Assembly (NCBI GenBank): GCA_937957915.1
Contig: CALGNZ010000047.1
Span: forward strand, 62,001-126,000
Source: an uncultured Granulosicoccaceae bacterium
GTDB lineage: Bacteria; Pseudomonadota; Gammaproteobacteria; Granulosicoccales; Granulosicoccaceae
DNA length: 64,000 nucleotides
Reading direction: 5' to 3'
Below the pieces are notes generated by a model. The model searched no databases. It was not told where the DNA came from and was given only the letters and a program-made list of their open reading frames with translations. How positions within the stretch are numbered: the first letter of the stretch is position 1; every line of letters begins with the position of its first letter. A program made the translations under genes and the position numbers. This document shows positions 56,169 through 64,000 of this stretch, one piece after another.

Positions 56169-56212
56169 CTATGGTTATAAGGATACTAATTTGAATCCTT
56201 CAGGTTACAAAC

Positions 56213-57370
56213 ATGCGTGCCTTGCGAACTTCCGCTTCAGCGCTGGCTTTACTGTCAGCGCTGATTACAACGATGCCTGTGTCGGCGCAACAATTTGACA
56301 AGACTTTCTATATTGGTGCCGGTGCTCTGGCCTCAGAACTGGAACCACGGGTCAATCAGTCAAACTTCCAGGTAACCGAGTCCCTGGGTGTGGGCGGTCA
56401 GCTGTTTGTTGGTGGTGATCTGGCAAAGTATTTAACAATTGAAGGGTACTACCGCTACCTGGGTGAATCTGAACTATCAAGGGATGCCGAGGTTGGCACA
56501 ATTCAGTATCAGACTGCCGGTGTAAGCGGTTTACTTTACTTAGCCAGTACTCGTGGCAATCGCGGTCTGAGAAATCGTACCGGCTTGATGCTATATGGCA
56601 GAGCAGGCATCGGTTATCTTGAAAATACCAGCGACGATATCGAGTTCATTCGCCTCCAGAGTACACATTTTGCGACGGGTATCGGGCTTGAATATGGTTT
56701 TAAGAATGGTTTTGCGCTGAGGGCAGAATTTGTCAATCATGATGTCGATGCGCGTGACCTTAGCTTTAATCTGGTGAAACGCTTTGGTCGTCGCGGTGAG
56801 CTGGATCTGACACCTGAAACCAGCGTGCCGGTAATGCCTGAACCACCTGCAGCTGTGGTTACCCCCGCTGTACCTGAGGAAGCTGTACCTGAGGAAACAG
56901 CAGTTGTAGCAGAGGTACCACCGCCGCCACCTTTGCCCGATTGGGACGAAGATGACGATGGAATTATCGACAAGTTTGATCAGTGTGAAAAGACAGCGCC
57001 CGGATCACTGGTTGACGCGAAAGGCTGCGCGTTTGCCGGCATTTTGAAAGGTCTGACGTTCGCGTCTGGTTCGGCAGAGCTGACAGACGAAGCTACCCGC
57101 ACACTCGACGAGGTTGCGCGTGCTCTGGCTGCCAACCCGGTGGTCGAGATCAGTGTGGAATCTCACACAGATAATCGAGGTCGCGCACAATCGAATATGG
57201 ACTTGTCCCGACGTCGGGCGTCGGCAGTCGTCACCTATCTTGCTGACGTCGGCGGAGTGGATCTGGCGAGAATGTCGGCGGTCGGGTATGGCGAAAGTCG
57301 CCCAGTGCAGAGTAATCGATCTGCTTCAGGCCGTCAGGCTAATCGCCGAGTTGAAATCTCCGTTAAATAG
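56213..57370 (+). CDS. OmpA family outer membrane protein
   Basis: A 385-residue protein. Signal peptide about 1-25 (MPVSA|QQ), an eight-strand barrel-type domain (about 28-195; FYIGAGAL, LTIEGYYRYLGES, GLMLYGRAGIGYLE, FALRAEFVNHD), a Pro/Glu/Val hinge (about 205-240), one TSP3-like Asp motif (DEDDDGIIDKFDQCEKT) and a C-terminal OmpA domain that binds peptidoglycan (SVESHTDNRGRAQSNMDLSRRRA, then GYGESRPV..N and NRRVEI). It tethers the outer membrane to the cell wall. It starts 44 bases after the TSP3 protein and probably shares its transcript. Confidence 0.93.
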   Translation: MRALRTSASALALLSALITTMPVSAQQFDKTFYIGAGALASELEPRVNQSNFQVTESLGVGGQLFVGGDLAKYLTIEGYYRYLGESELSRDAEVGTIQYQTAGVSGLLYLASTRGNRGLRNRTGLMLYGRAGIGYLENTSDDIEFIRLQSTHFATGIGLEYGFKNGFALRAEFVNHDVDARDLSFNLVKRFGRRGELDLTPETSVPVMPEPPAAVVTPAVPEEAVPEETAVVAEVPPPPPLPDWDEDDDGIIDKFDQCEKTAPGSLVDAKGCAFAGILKGLTFASGSAELTDEATRTLDEVARALAANPVVEISVESHTDNRGRAQSNMDLSRRRASAVVTYLADVGGVDLARMSAVGYGESRPVQSNRSASGRQANRRVEISVK

Positions 57371-57582
57371 TCGAACCTGCCAGTGCCTGGCGCCAGCCGG
57401 GCATTTGCGTGTTTTGTTGTCGTTCAGCTACCGGGCTCTGGATTGAGTCTGGTAATTATCCATTCATTGTGTCAATTTTGTAGTGTTCAGCTTTTGTCTA
57501 TCAACGGTCGGTAGTATTTGCCGATAACAGGCTAATTAGAGTTGGGTGGTTCCACCCATCCAGAACGATACGGAAAAGGCTG

Positions 57583-58308
57583 ATGAAACGACCATACGCT
57601 CAACAAAAAACTCACTCAAAAAAATCTTCAGGCAGCATCGTGCTTGCCAGTCTGGTGCTCTCCAGTGTGCTTGTGACGGGTTGTGCTAATGACGGTTCAT
57701 TGACGCGTGGACAGACCGGGGCCGCCATCGGTGCGGTAGCCGGCGCTGTACTTGGCCATCAGGTTGATGGTGACAAGGGGCGATTTCTAGGCGCAGCTGT
57801 CGGTGCTATTGCTGGTAATGCAGTTGGCAAATATATGGATGAGCAGCAACGCGAACTGGAACGCGAACTGAGTGAAGAACAGGCATCTAATGAAATCAGT
57901 ATCGCGCGTTTATCTGAAGATACATTGAAGCTTGATCTTGATAGCGAAGTGTCGTTCGCCTTTAACAGTTCATCACTTAACCCGGGGTTTCATGCAAGCT
58001 TAAACAAGCTGGCTGGTGTGCTTAGTGATTATCCGAATACTGCAGTACACATTATTGGACATACTGATAGCGTTGGCTCGGAACAATACAATCACAGTCT
58101 GTCCCTGCGCCGCGCATCCAGCGTAAGAACCTATCTGACTCGACAAGGGGTGGTTGAGCCGCGTACACGGACTGAAGGCCAGGGCGAAAACATGCCGGTA
58201 AGCGATAATTCAACCGAATCTGGCAGGCAGCGTAATCGACGGGTTGAAATTTACCTGAAAACGATTGTTGAAGGTCAGGAGCAGAATGCCTTCAGATCAC
58301 CAGTGTAA
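57583..58308 (+). CDS. OmpA-family lipoprotein with glycine zipper (YiaD-like)
   Basis: A 241-residue protein. The leader ends in the lipobox LVTGC (Cys at about 34), so it should be lipidated. The following GAAIGAVAGAVLGHQVDGDKG and FLGAAVGAIAGNAVGKYMD are glycine-zipper segments. A helix (EQQRELERELSEEQ) leads to the OmpA C-terminal domain (IIGHTDSVGSEQYNHSLSLRRA, then GQGENMPV..N and NRRVEIYL), which binds peptidoglycan. The order and length resemble YiaD. It follows the OmpA gene after 212 bases and ends before a clear hairpin. Confidence 0.93.
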   Translation: MKRPYAQQKTHSKKSSGSIVLASLVLSSVLVTGCANDGSLTRGQTGAAIGAVAGAVLGHQVDGDKGRFLGAAVGAIAGNAVGKYMDEQQRELERELSEEQASNEISIARLSEDTLKLDLDSEVSFAFNSSSLNPGFHASLNKLAGVLSDYPNTAVHIIGHTDSVGSEQYNHSLSLRRASSVRTYLTRQGVVEPRTRTEGQGENMPVSDNSTESGRQRNRRVEIYLKTIVEGQEQNAFRSPV

Positions 58309-58325
58309 AGCTGGCAGTTACAACC

Positions 58326-58350
58326 GGTGCAGCCACCTGTGGGCTGCACC
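58326..58350. terminator. Hairpin between convergent lipoprotein and transporter genes
   Basis: GGTGCAGCC at 58326-58334 and GGCTGCACC at 58342-58350 form a perfect 9-bp G+C-rich stem with a 7-base loop, 17 bases past the OmpA-lipoprotein stop. AATTCTATC follows on plus. A probable terminator, usable from either side. Confidence 0.6.
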
Positions 58351-58435
58351 AATTCTATCTTCGATAAAGGCTTGCTTGTAAAAACGCTCGTTTGTTACTA
58401 GTTCTATGTAGAGGTGACCCCGCTAAAATGCGGTG

Positions 58436-60214
58436 TTAAAGCGGCCACACGATCAACAACATCGGCACTGCAAGCGCCACTATAATAATTTCCAGCGGCA
58501 GCCCCATTCGCCAGTAGTCGCCAAACTGATAACCGCCCGGTCCCATGACCAGAGTGTTTGATTGATGACCGATAGGGGTCAGAAAAGCACATGACGCACC
58601 CACCGCAACTGCCATTAGAAAAGCATCGCTGCTTACTCCTAACGATGTGGCAATTGCGACGCTGATGGGAGCCATCACCAGCGCGGTTGCCGCATTGTTG
58701 ATAATGTCTGACAGAAACATAGTGACAACAAGTATCATTGTTAGCAGCACTACAGCTGGCATACCATCGGTTGCCAGAAGAATGGCATTGGCCATCCAAT
58801 CAGTTGTACCGGTACTTTCCAATGCCCGCCCTACCGGTATCATTGCACCCAGCAAAACAATAACCGGCCAGTCAATTTCATCGTAAAGTTCCCGTACCGA
58901 AATGATGTTCAGTACGATATAAAAACCGATCGCAATCAGAAATGCGATTGGCAGAGGTACGAAACCAATAACACCCAGTGCTATAGCTCCGGCAAAGATC
59001 AGCAGTGCGGGAATGATCTTGCGTTGTCGGTTTAGCGCCAGAGGCCTTTTGGCAAGAGGCCAGAGGCCCAAATCCTTAAACTGCTGATCTATAGCGTCAG
59101 CATCACCAAACATGAGCAGTACGTCACCGGCTTTAAAGCGCTGTCGCTTTAGTCGCGTGCTGGTGGTGTCACCATTGCGCGCAATGCCTGCGAGAGCCAG
59201 TGTTCTTTGCACTTTGGTACGCAAATAATCAACACTTCTGCCTACCAGCGCCGAATTTTGCCCAACAACGCCCTCGAGCATTATTTCCTTGTCTGACTGA
59301 GGCTGGACAAATGACTCCGACGCACTGGTCAGCAATTCGAGGCCATTTTCCTCAACCAGCGTTTGCAAATGCGCCGGGTCGCCCTGCACCAGTAAAATAT
59401 CGTTGGCGGTAAATACATATTTGCGTGGTAGTGGTCTGGCAAAGCCGTTTTTTTTGGCAACGCCAATGACATCAATCTGATCCGATGCAAATGCTTCATT
59501 GTCTCGAAACAACTGGTCAACCAACGGTGAGTCGGGCTTGATTTCAATTTCGGTTAAATAGTGGTTGATTTCGAAAAGAGACCTGGAACCGTCTGCACTG
59601 CTTCTGCCGGAAGGTATCAGACGCCAGCCAAACAACGTTATAAACGCCAGCCCTACTATCGCCACCACGACACCCACCGGGCTGAAATCAAACATCGAAA
59701 AAGGCGCATCTGCGATTTCAGCACGATAGCTTGCGATGATGATATTTGGCGGGGTACCGATCAGTGTCGTCATACCGCCTAAAATACTGCCAAACGCCAG
59801 TGGCATTAATACAAGCGCCGGAGAACGGTTGGCCTGATGCGCAGTGGCAATCGCTACCGGCAGCATGAGGGCCAGTGCACCGACGTTGTTCATAAAGGCT
59901 GACGCAACAGTTACCACAAGGGTTAGTGATGCAATGTGCAGATAAATATTGCCGGTATAGGGGGTCAGGTGAGAGGCAATCATGTCCACCACACCGGCAT
60001 TTTTAAGCGCGTGGCTGATGATTAAAACTGCGGCGACCGTTATAACTGCCGCATGACCGAAACCGCTAAATGCTGAATCTGAAGGGACAACGCCCGCGAC
60101 TACTCCGATCACGAGGCAGGAGATCGCCACAATATCGTGACGGTAACGCCCCCAGGCGAAGAAAAACAGTGTAACCAGCAAAATGCCGCTGATTGTGATT
60201 TGTTCCTGAGTCAT
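58436..60214 (-). CDS. SLC13 family permease with RCK_C (TrkA-C) domains
   Basis: A 592-residue transporter from ATG 60214 (an extra 17 residues from 60265 would precede the first helix and are doubtful). Two groups of membrane helices flank a soluble insert with two TrkA-C domains (about 190-370; FARPLPRKYVFTANDILLVQGDP and RQRFKAGDVLLMFGDADAI). GTPPNIIIASY and the C-terminal ITPIGHQSNTLV-like segment (about 555) carry the SNT motifs of the divalent-anion:Na+ family. It resembles the YfbS/SAC1-type sulfate or dicarboxylate carriers. Substrate unknown. Downstream hairpin at 58326. Confidence 0.9.
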   Translation of the reverse strand: MTQEQITISGILLVTLFFFAWGRYRHDIVAISCLVIGVVAGVVPSDSAFSGFGHAAVITVAAVLIISHALKNAGVVDMIASHLTPYTGNIYLHIASLTLVVTVASAFMNNVGALALMLPVAIATAHQANRSPALVLMPLAFGSILGGMTTLIGTPPNIIIASYRAEIADAPFSMFDFSPVGVVVAIVGLAFITLFGWRLIPSGRSSADGSRSLFEINHYLTEIEIKPDSPLVDQLFRDNEAFASDQIDVIGVAKKNGFARPLPRKYVFTANDILLVQGDPAHLQTLVEENGLELLTSASESFVQPQSDKEIMLEGVVGQNSALVGRSVDYLRTKVQRTLALAGIARNGDTTSTRLKRQRFKAGDVLLMFGDADAIDQQFKDLGLWPLAKRPLALNRQRKIIPALLIFAGAIALGVIGFVPLPIAFLIAIGFYIVLNIISVRELYDEIDWPVIVLLGAMIPVGRALESTGTTDWMANAILLATDGMPAVVLLTMILVVTMFLSDIINNAATALVMAPISVAIATSLGVSSDAFLMAVAVGASCAFLTPIGHQSNTLVMGPGGYQFGDYWRMGLPLEIIIVALAVPMLLIVWPL

Positions 60215-60296
60215 TCGAAATAACTGCCTGTACCGACGGGTACGATGAACGTTCGACCCGACCATAAGAATGGGTTGTTGGATGAGCAGTGATTAT

Positions 60297-60334
60297 AGCT
60301 CGGGTTGCAGTTATGGTTGTAGCACGGGTTGCAG
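60297..60334. repeat. 14-bp direct repeat upstream of SLC13 gene
   Basis: AGCTCGGGTTGCAG (60297-60310) recurs as AGCACGGGTTGCAG (60321-60334), one mismatch, centres 24 bases apart. It lies upstream of the transporter start (60214, minus) in the 269-base gap before the CBS gene, and could be a pair of binding sites. Confidence 0.6.
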
Positions 60335-60483
60335 CGTCCGCAAAAGCAAGTGGACAGGTGGCGCTCTGCTCGTGGAAACAACCAGCTAAACCAGAACACT
60401 GTAAACCACAACTACAACGCAATTGTGCACAGCTTAACTGCACCCGTATGCTGAGTTCCGGACCGCGCAGTTAACTGTGCTGG

Positions 60484-60912
60484 TTAACTGTGTATGTATT
60501 CTTCGAGGTGCTGAATAGTTTCTTTTTGCTCGGCAATAATGGCTTTTACCATATCCCCGATAGACAGAATACCGACTATACGATTACTGTCCAGAACCGG
60601 CAAATGTCTTATTTTGTGTTTGTTCATCAGGGCCATGCAGGTATCGACATCGGCGTCCGGGCCAACAGTGACCAGGTTACTGCTCATAATTTCACCCACC
60701 GTGGTGCTATGCGAATTTTTACCCTTCAGGATGACCTTTCTTGCATAGTCGCGCTCTGAAAGCAGGCCGGTGAGACGATTAGAGTCTGTTACCAGCAGCG
60801 CGCCGATATTCTTTTCGGCCATCAATGTAATGGCATCCAGTACTGACTGATCAGCCGTTACCGTCCATACAATGGGGTCCTTTTGCGCCAGCAATTGAGT
60901 TGCAGTTTTCAC
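60484..60912 (-). CDS. CBS domain pair protein
   Basis: A 142-residue protein made of two CBS domains (about 8-65 and 72-130): PIVWTVTADQSVLDAITLMAEKNIGALLV, LTGLLSERDYARKVIL, and the second with VGEIMSSNLVTVGPDADVDTCMALMNKHKIRHLPVLD and IVGILSIGDMVK. Such pairs bind adenine nucleotides or NAD and act as sensors. The start is GTG 60912, as a GGAGG site is four bases upstream; the longer frame to 61020 has no such site. Signal output and partner are unknown. Neighbours: metY upstream and the SLC13 gene downstream in the same direction. Confidence 0.9.
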   Translation of the reverse strand: MKTATQLLAQKDPIVWTVTADQSVLDAITLMAEKNIGALLVTDSNRLTGLLSERDYARKVILKGKNSHSTTVGEIMSSNLVTVGPDADVDTCMALMNKHKIRHLPVLDSNRIVGILSIGDMVKAIIAEQKETIQHLEEYIHS

Positions 60913-61043
60913 ATTGCCTCCGTTTTTCCGCTCTACAGGAAAATATACATCGAACCAACAAACTAACTGGATTTCAGGTGATCTGCAAACCCAAATTTGC
61001 CCGGAATGTCTGCGGTGCAATGTGTAGCTTCATTATTATCAGG

Positions 61044-62327
61044 TTAGTTAACCTGTGAAAGAGCCTGGTCGATATCCCAGATTATGTCGTCGATGTGTTC
61101 TATGCCGATAGACAATCTGATCATGTCAGCGGTAACGCCAGCTGCCAACTGCTCTTTTTCATTGAGTTGTCTGTGTGTCGTTGAGGCAGGGTGCACGACC
61201 AGTGTTTTTGCATCGCCAATGTTGGCCACATGGCTTAAGAACTGCAGCGCGTCCATAAACTTAACGCCTTCTTCGTGACCACCGTTCACACCAAATGACA
61301 GCAGTGCACTTGCACCCCTGGGAAGGTACTTGTTAACCAGCGTATGGTACTTGTTATCCTTTAGCCCCGGATAGTTTACCCAGTTTACTTTTTCGTGATC
61401 GCGGAGGAACTCTGCAACTGCCATGGCGTTACTGCAATGACGCTCCATGCGAACATGCAGTGTTTCCAGGCCCTGAAGAAAGGCAAATGCGTTAAACGGG
61501 CTCATGGCAGGACCGAGCGTTCGCAAGTATTCCATACGTGCCTTGGTAACAAAAGCGAAGTCGCCAAAGGTCTCAAAAAAGCGTACACCATGGTAGCCAT
61601 CTGAGGGTTCACACATTTCGGGAAACTTGCCGTTGTCCCATGGAAACTTGCCTGATTCGACTATGATTCCGCCCATGGATGTGCCGTGGCCGCCAATAAA
61701 CTTGGTTGCAGAGTGAATAACAATGTCTGCACCGTGCTCAAACGGTTTGCAAAGGAACGGGGATGGCACGGTGTTATCGACCACCAAGGGAATATCAGCC
61801 TCGTGAGCAATCGCTGCAACCGCTTCTATATCGAGTACATTCAGATTGGGGTTGCCAATGGTTTCAGCGTATAAAAGTCGTGTTTTAGGGGTTATGGCGT
61901 GGCGAAAATTCTCTGGGTCATCTGCATCGACAAACGTGGTTTTGATTCCCATTTTTTTGAAATTCACGTCGAGCTGGGAAAAACTACCGCCGTAGAGTGT
62001 CCGCGCTGCAACAATTTCGTCACCATGGTTGCACAGGGTTAGCAGCGCAACCATCTGTGCCGACATGCCACTGGCGACTGCCAATGCTGCTCGCCCCCCC
62101 TCGAGTGCGGCTACTCTTTCCTCGAGCACAGAGCAGGTTGGGTTGCTCAGTCGTGCGTAAACATTGCCAAAGGTTTGCAGGTTGAAAAGACTGGCTGCGT
62201 GCTCTGCATCGTCAAACACGTAAGAGGTTGTCTGATAGATGGGAACTGCTCGTGCACCGGTTGCCTTGTCTGGAATCTGCCCTGAGTGCAGGCACAGGGT
62301 TTCGTCAGCGAATATTCGGTCAGACAT
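61044..62327 (-). CDS. metY: O-acetylhomoserine aminocarboxypropyltransferase / sulfhydrylase
   Basis: A 427-residue Cys/Met-metabolism PLP enzyme, joining O-acetylhomoserine with sulfide (or methanethiol) to give homocysteine (or methionine). The opening ETLCLHSGQIPDKATGARAVPIYQTTSYVF and the PLP lysine Lys209 in IHSATKFIGGHG are characteristic; VVDNTVPSPFLCKP is the PLP-aspartate strand. Length (427) fits MetY rather than the shorter MetB/MetC. No SAM riboswitch could be recognised in the 90-base upstream spacer. Gene neighbours give no pathway. Confidence 0.93.
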   Translation of the reverse strand: MSDRIFADETLCLHSGQIPDKATGARAVPIYQTTSYVFDDAEHAASLFNLQTFGNVYARLSNPTCSVLEERVAALEGGRAALAVASGMSAQMVALLTLCNHGDEIVAARTLYGGSFSQLDVNFKKMGIKTTFVDADDPENFRHAITPKTRLLYAETIGNPNLNVLDIEAVAAIAHEADIPLVVDNTVPSPFLCKPFEHGADIVIHSATKFIGGHGTSMGGIIVESGKFPWDNGKFPEMCEPSDGYHGVRFFETFGDFAFVTKARMEYLRTLGPAMSPFNAFAFLQGLETLHVRMERHCSNAMAVAEFLRDHEKVNWVNYPGLKDNKYHTLVNKYLPRGASALLSFGVNGGHEEGVKFMDALQFLSHVANIGDAKTLVVHPASTTHRQLNEKEQLAAGVTADMIRLSIGIEHIDDIIWDIDQALSQVN

Positions 62328-62417
62328 TAGGAGTTCTTCTGCGTTGGTTAATGAACAAGGATTGTTGCGTTACGCGATCGATAAAAACTACTGGGTGCGC
62401 TGGCTGACAGCGTCAGA

Positions 62418-62909
62418 TCAGTAGGTCTGGCGTCTTGAAGATACGATGCCTGTGTTAACACCGGCGAACCCCAGGCCTCCGAACAGTCGGGCGTGTTCAA
62501 TTTTGACACAGCGATTGGCCACGAAGTCGAGCCCGGCGGCGGTTGCAATGCTTTCTGCCTCTTCGTTTTCGACCCCCAATTGCAACCACAGGCATTTGGC
62601 ACCTATAGCCACTGCCTGTCTTGCCAGCTCCGGTGTTTCCTCCGATTTGCGGAAGCAGTCGACAATGTCGATAGATTGCGGTATTGCATCCAGACTTGGA
62701 TAGCAGGTTTCACCCAATACCTCTTCATAGCGAGGGTTTACCGGTATGATATTGTATCCGTGGTGCTGCATGTATTTAGCTGCAAAATAGCTGGGTCGGT
62801 GGGTAGTATTGGAAACCCCAACGATAGCGATGGTTTTATAGTCGCCCAGTATTTTGCGTAGTGTTCTGATGTCATCCATTGTTTGAGCCGGTAGGGTAAT
62901 GGTGTGCAT
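62418..62909 (-). CDS. CoA-binding protein (YccU-like)
   Basis: A 163-residue Rossmann-fold protein of the CoA-binding domain family. IAIVGVSNTTHRPSYFAAKYM and GYNIIPVNPRY (about 27-60) form the nucleotide-binding motif; IDIVDCFRKSEETPELARQAVAIGAKCLWLQLGV and ATAAGLDFVANRCVKIEH are family segments. ATG 62909 is chosen because upstream codons would prefix a Cys-rich stretch with no family match. Function uncertain; E. coli YccU is a relative. It is divergent from the small gene at 62978. Confidence 0.88.
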   Translation of the reverse strand: MHTITLPAQTMDDIRTLRKILGDYKTIAIVGVSNTTHRPSYFAAKYMQHHGYNIIPVNPRYEEVLGETCYPSLDAIPQSIDIVDCFRKSEETPELARQAVAIGAKCLWLQLGVENEEAESIATAAGLDFVANRCVKIEHARLFGGLGFAGVNTGIVSSRRQTY

Positions 62910-62977
62910 TATCACTGAGTATTGATCGCAGTGGCAAACTGAACAGCGCAAAGAGCGCAAAAATGTGAATTCTGATC

Positions 62978-63163
62978 ATGAGTAACATTCTTCCCTTTCG
63001 CAAGAAATCAGCTGCTGAGAAATCGAAGGGCAAAACCTTGTGTGCCAATAACCATCACAAGTGGAAGGTGCAGACGATGCGAAAATTTGATGTGCGCGAG
63101 GGCAAACTTGTCACCGAGTATCGTTGTCAGCGCTGTGGCAAGCTGAAAACCAAATTGCTTTGA
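62978..63163 (+). CDS. Small zinc-ribbon-like protein, function unknown
   Basis: A 61-residue basic protein: MSNILPFRKKSAAEKSKG, then CANNHHKWKV (Cys22) and a C-terminal pair in YRCQRCGKLKTK (Cys53, Cys56). Three Cys plus the His-His pair suggest one zinc site, a short ribbon of the kind that binds RNA, DNA or a ribosome. The ATG at 62978 gives the full frame. Divergent from the CoA-binding gene and followed by 58 bases before a convergent deacetylase gene. I do not recognise the family, but codon use and the metal pattern argue that it is real. Confidence 0.65.
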   Translation: MSNILPFRKKSAAEKSKGKTLCANNHHKWKVQTMRKFDVREGKLVTEYRCQRCGKLKTKLL

Positions 63164-63221
63164 AATGTTGTGGGCGCTGCATCTGAGCGGGTCGATGCAC
63201 CGAAGCAATCGTTAGCGGTAA

Positions 63222-64000
63222 CTACGACTTCTGTGCTGAACGCAGTTTGCAAAAATGATTGGCAATATTCTCTCTTGTAGTAACCCATACATCGTCATGT
63301 GCATTTACGTATTTTAAAAAAGACTCCAGTGCCCAGATTCTACCCGGCCTGCCGATGATTCTCAGGTGCAGTCCCACCGACAGCATTTTTGGCGCCTTGC
63401 TACCCTCTCTGTATAAGGTATCGAAACTGTGTTTTGCATATTCAAGCCACATGTCCGGTGTATAGGCAGCATTGATCCACATCTTCATATCGTTGGTGTC
63501 AAGTTGATAGGGCACGATAACCATGTCTGGTTCATCGGTGGCAAAGTATGGCGTGTCGCCGGAGTAATCATCCATGTGATAGCTGTAGCCTTCCTCTGAT
63601 AATAGTCGCCGCGTCCGATCAGTATGAAAATATCTGGACAACCACCCTGCTGGTCGTCGGCCACAGGTAGCTTCAATACTATCGGCGGCACCTTTGATAA
63701 AAGCCCTTTCTTCTGCCTCATCCATTTTAAACTGGTGTACCCAGCGCAAGCCATGTGAGCATGGTTCGTGGCCTAGCTGTACAATTGCCTGTGCCAGCTC
63801 GGGTGCGGCTTCCAGTGATCGGGCGGCGACAGTCCATGTTGCATCGACCTCGTATTTGTCGAGTAACTCAATTACTCGTGGTGCGCCCGCCTTGATGCCA
63901 TACAGGTAGTTACTTTCATTACCGTGATTGCGAATCGCTGATTTGATGAACACACCGAGCTCATCGACAGGCTCCATGCCGCGGTCACCGCGTGCAATGC
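63222..64000 (-). CDS. Polysaccharide deacetylase-family protein (partial, 5' end outside window)
   Basis: 259 codons are visible and the frame is open to base 64000, so the start is outside. The last codons before the first internal Met read IARGDRG, which supports continued coding. The NodB-like fold is shown by VIELLDKYEVDATWTVAARS, LGHEPCSHGLRWV and RRPAGWLSRY. The SHGLRW histidine is the usual metal ligand; the later MLSVGLHLRIIGRPGR supplies the C-terminal active-site His. The arrangement resembles the PuuE allantoinase-type and related urate-pathway branch more than chitin deacetylases. Purine-pathway partners cannot be checked here. Confidence 0.8.
   Translation of the reverse strand, partial: IARGDRGMEPVDELGVFIKSAIRNHGNESNYLYGIKAGAPRVIELLDKYEVDATWTVAARSLEAAPELAQAIVQLGHEPCSHGLRWVHQFKMDEAEERAFIKGAADSIEATCGRRPAGWLSRYFHTDRTRRLLSEEGYSYHMDDYSGDTPYFATDEPDMVIVPYQLDTNDMKMWINAAYTPDMWLEYAKHSFDTLYREGSKAPKMLSVGLHLRIIGRPGRIWALESFLKYVNAHDDVWVTTRENIANHFCKLRSAQKS

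Noticed and set aside
60066-60443. Cys-rich minus-strand frame before the SLC13 gene
   Set aside because: It overlaps the real transporter N-terminus in another frame and its Cys content comes from the GGGTTGCAG direct repeats.
1-64000. CRISPR arrays, tRNA/rRNA genes, insertion sequences, prophage or plasmid genes
   Set aside because: Looked for regularly spaced repeats, cloverleaf-type ends, transposase or integrase motifs; none was seen. The tandem repeats at 6948 and 41161 are too short and unspaced to be CRISPR.

Overview
The window is 64 kb of a chromosome with roughly even base composition. It reads as an ordinary part of a free-living gammaproteobacterium, probably marine or aquatic. 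The signs are a gmk-rpoZ-spoT-recG block, sucA-sucB-lpdA, a type II secretion (T2SS) operon, envC-ctpA, two FadD-type acyl-CoA ligases, UvrD, PepN, and small conserved proteins typical of that class (YchJ, DUF3301, DUF1244, TrhO). I cannot name the genus. I saw no rRNA, tRNA, CRISPR array, prophage or insertion sequence. Both ends cut genes: an RraA-like gene at the left edge and a polysaccharide-deacetylase-family gene at the right edge, both on the minus strand.

Layout. 1-4.4 kb: a tightly packed catabolic module (2-hydroxyacid dehydrogenase, HpcH/HpaI aldolase, AtuA-family protein, small AtuA-partner protein), divergent from the RraA-like gene. 4.4-9.0 kb: a cysteine-desulfurase-like PLP enzyme without the catalytic cysteine, trhO, a secreted DUF4159 protein and a TauE/SafE permease. 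9.0-12.6 kb: sparse DNA with a cold-shock gene, a secreted YtkA/FixH-like protein and a PuuB-like amine oxidase. 12.7-18.4 kb: uvrD, then an exported HtrA-like protein with all three catalytic positions replaced, next to a membrane GGDEF protein with a destroyed signature, a YegP-type protein and a site-2 protease. 18.5-24 kb (minus strand): an acyl-CoA ligase, ctpA, envC and a putative zincin. 24-32.6 kb: pepN, a second cold-shock gene, fadD, an alpha/beta hydrolase and a set of small conserved proteins. 32.7-38.7 kb: the 2-oxoglutarate dehydrogenase genes. 39-45.8 kb: an ATP-grasp protein, then gmk, rpoZ, spoT and recG. 45.9-52.7 kb: a rhombosortase divergent from gspGHIJKLMN. 52.9-64 kb: cysQ, a SnoaL-like protein, a calcium-binding TSP3 protein with a Gly-Gly-Gly-Cys/TM/Arg-Arg-Lys tail, two OmpA-type envelope proteins, an SLC13 transporter, a CBS protein, metY, a CoA-binding protein, a small zinc-ribbon-like protein and the truncated deacetylase.

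How the parts may work together. The most coherent theme is envelope and secretion. The rhombosortase, the T2SS pseudopilins and assembly-platform genes, and the TSP3 protein with a sorting-type tail could be protease, exporter and substrate of one surface-anchoring route. The first 4.4 kb looks like a degradation route for a hydroxy- or oxo-acid whose substrate cannot be read from the sequence. The paired pseudo-enzymes at 15.1-17.2 kb may be a signalling or chaperone pair acting by binding rather than catalysis. Protein family names come from recognition of sequence motifs, not from a search.
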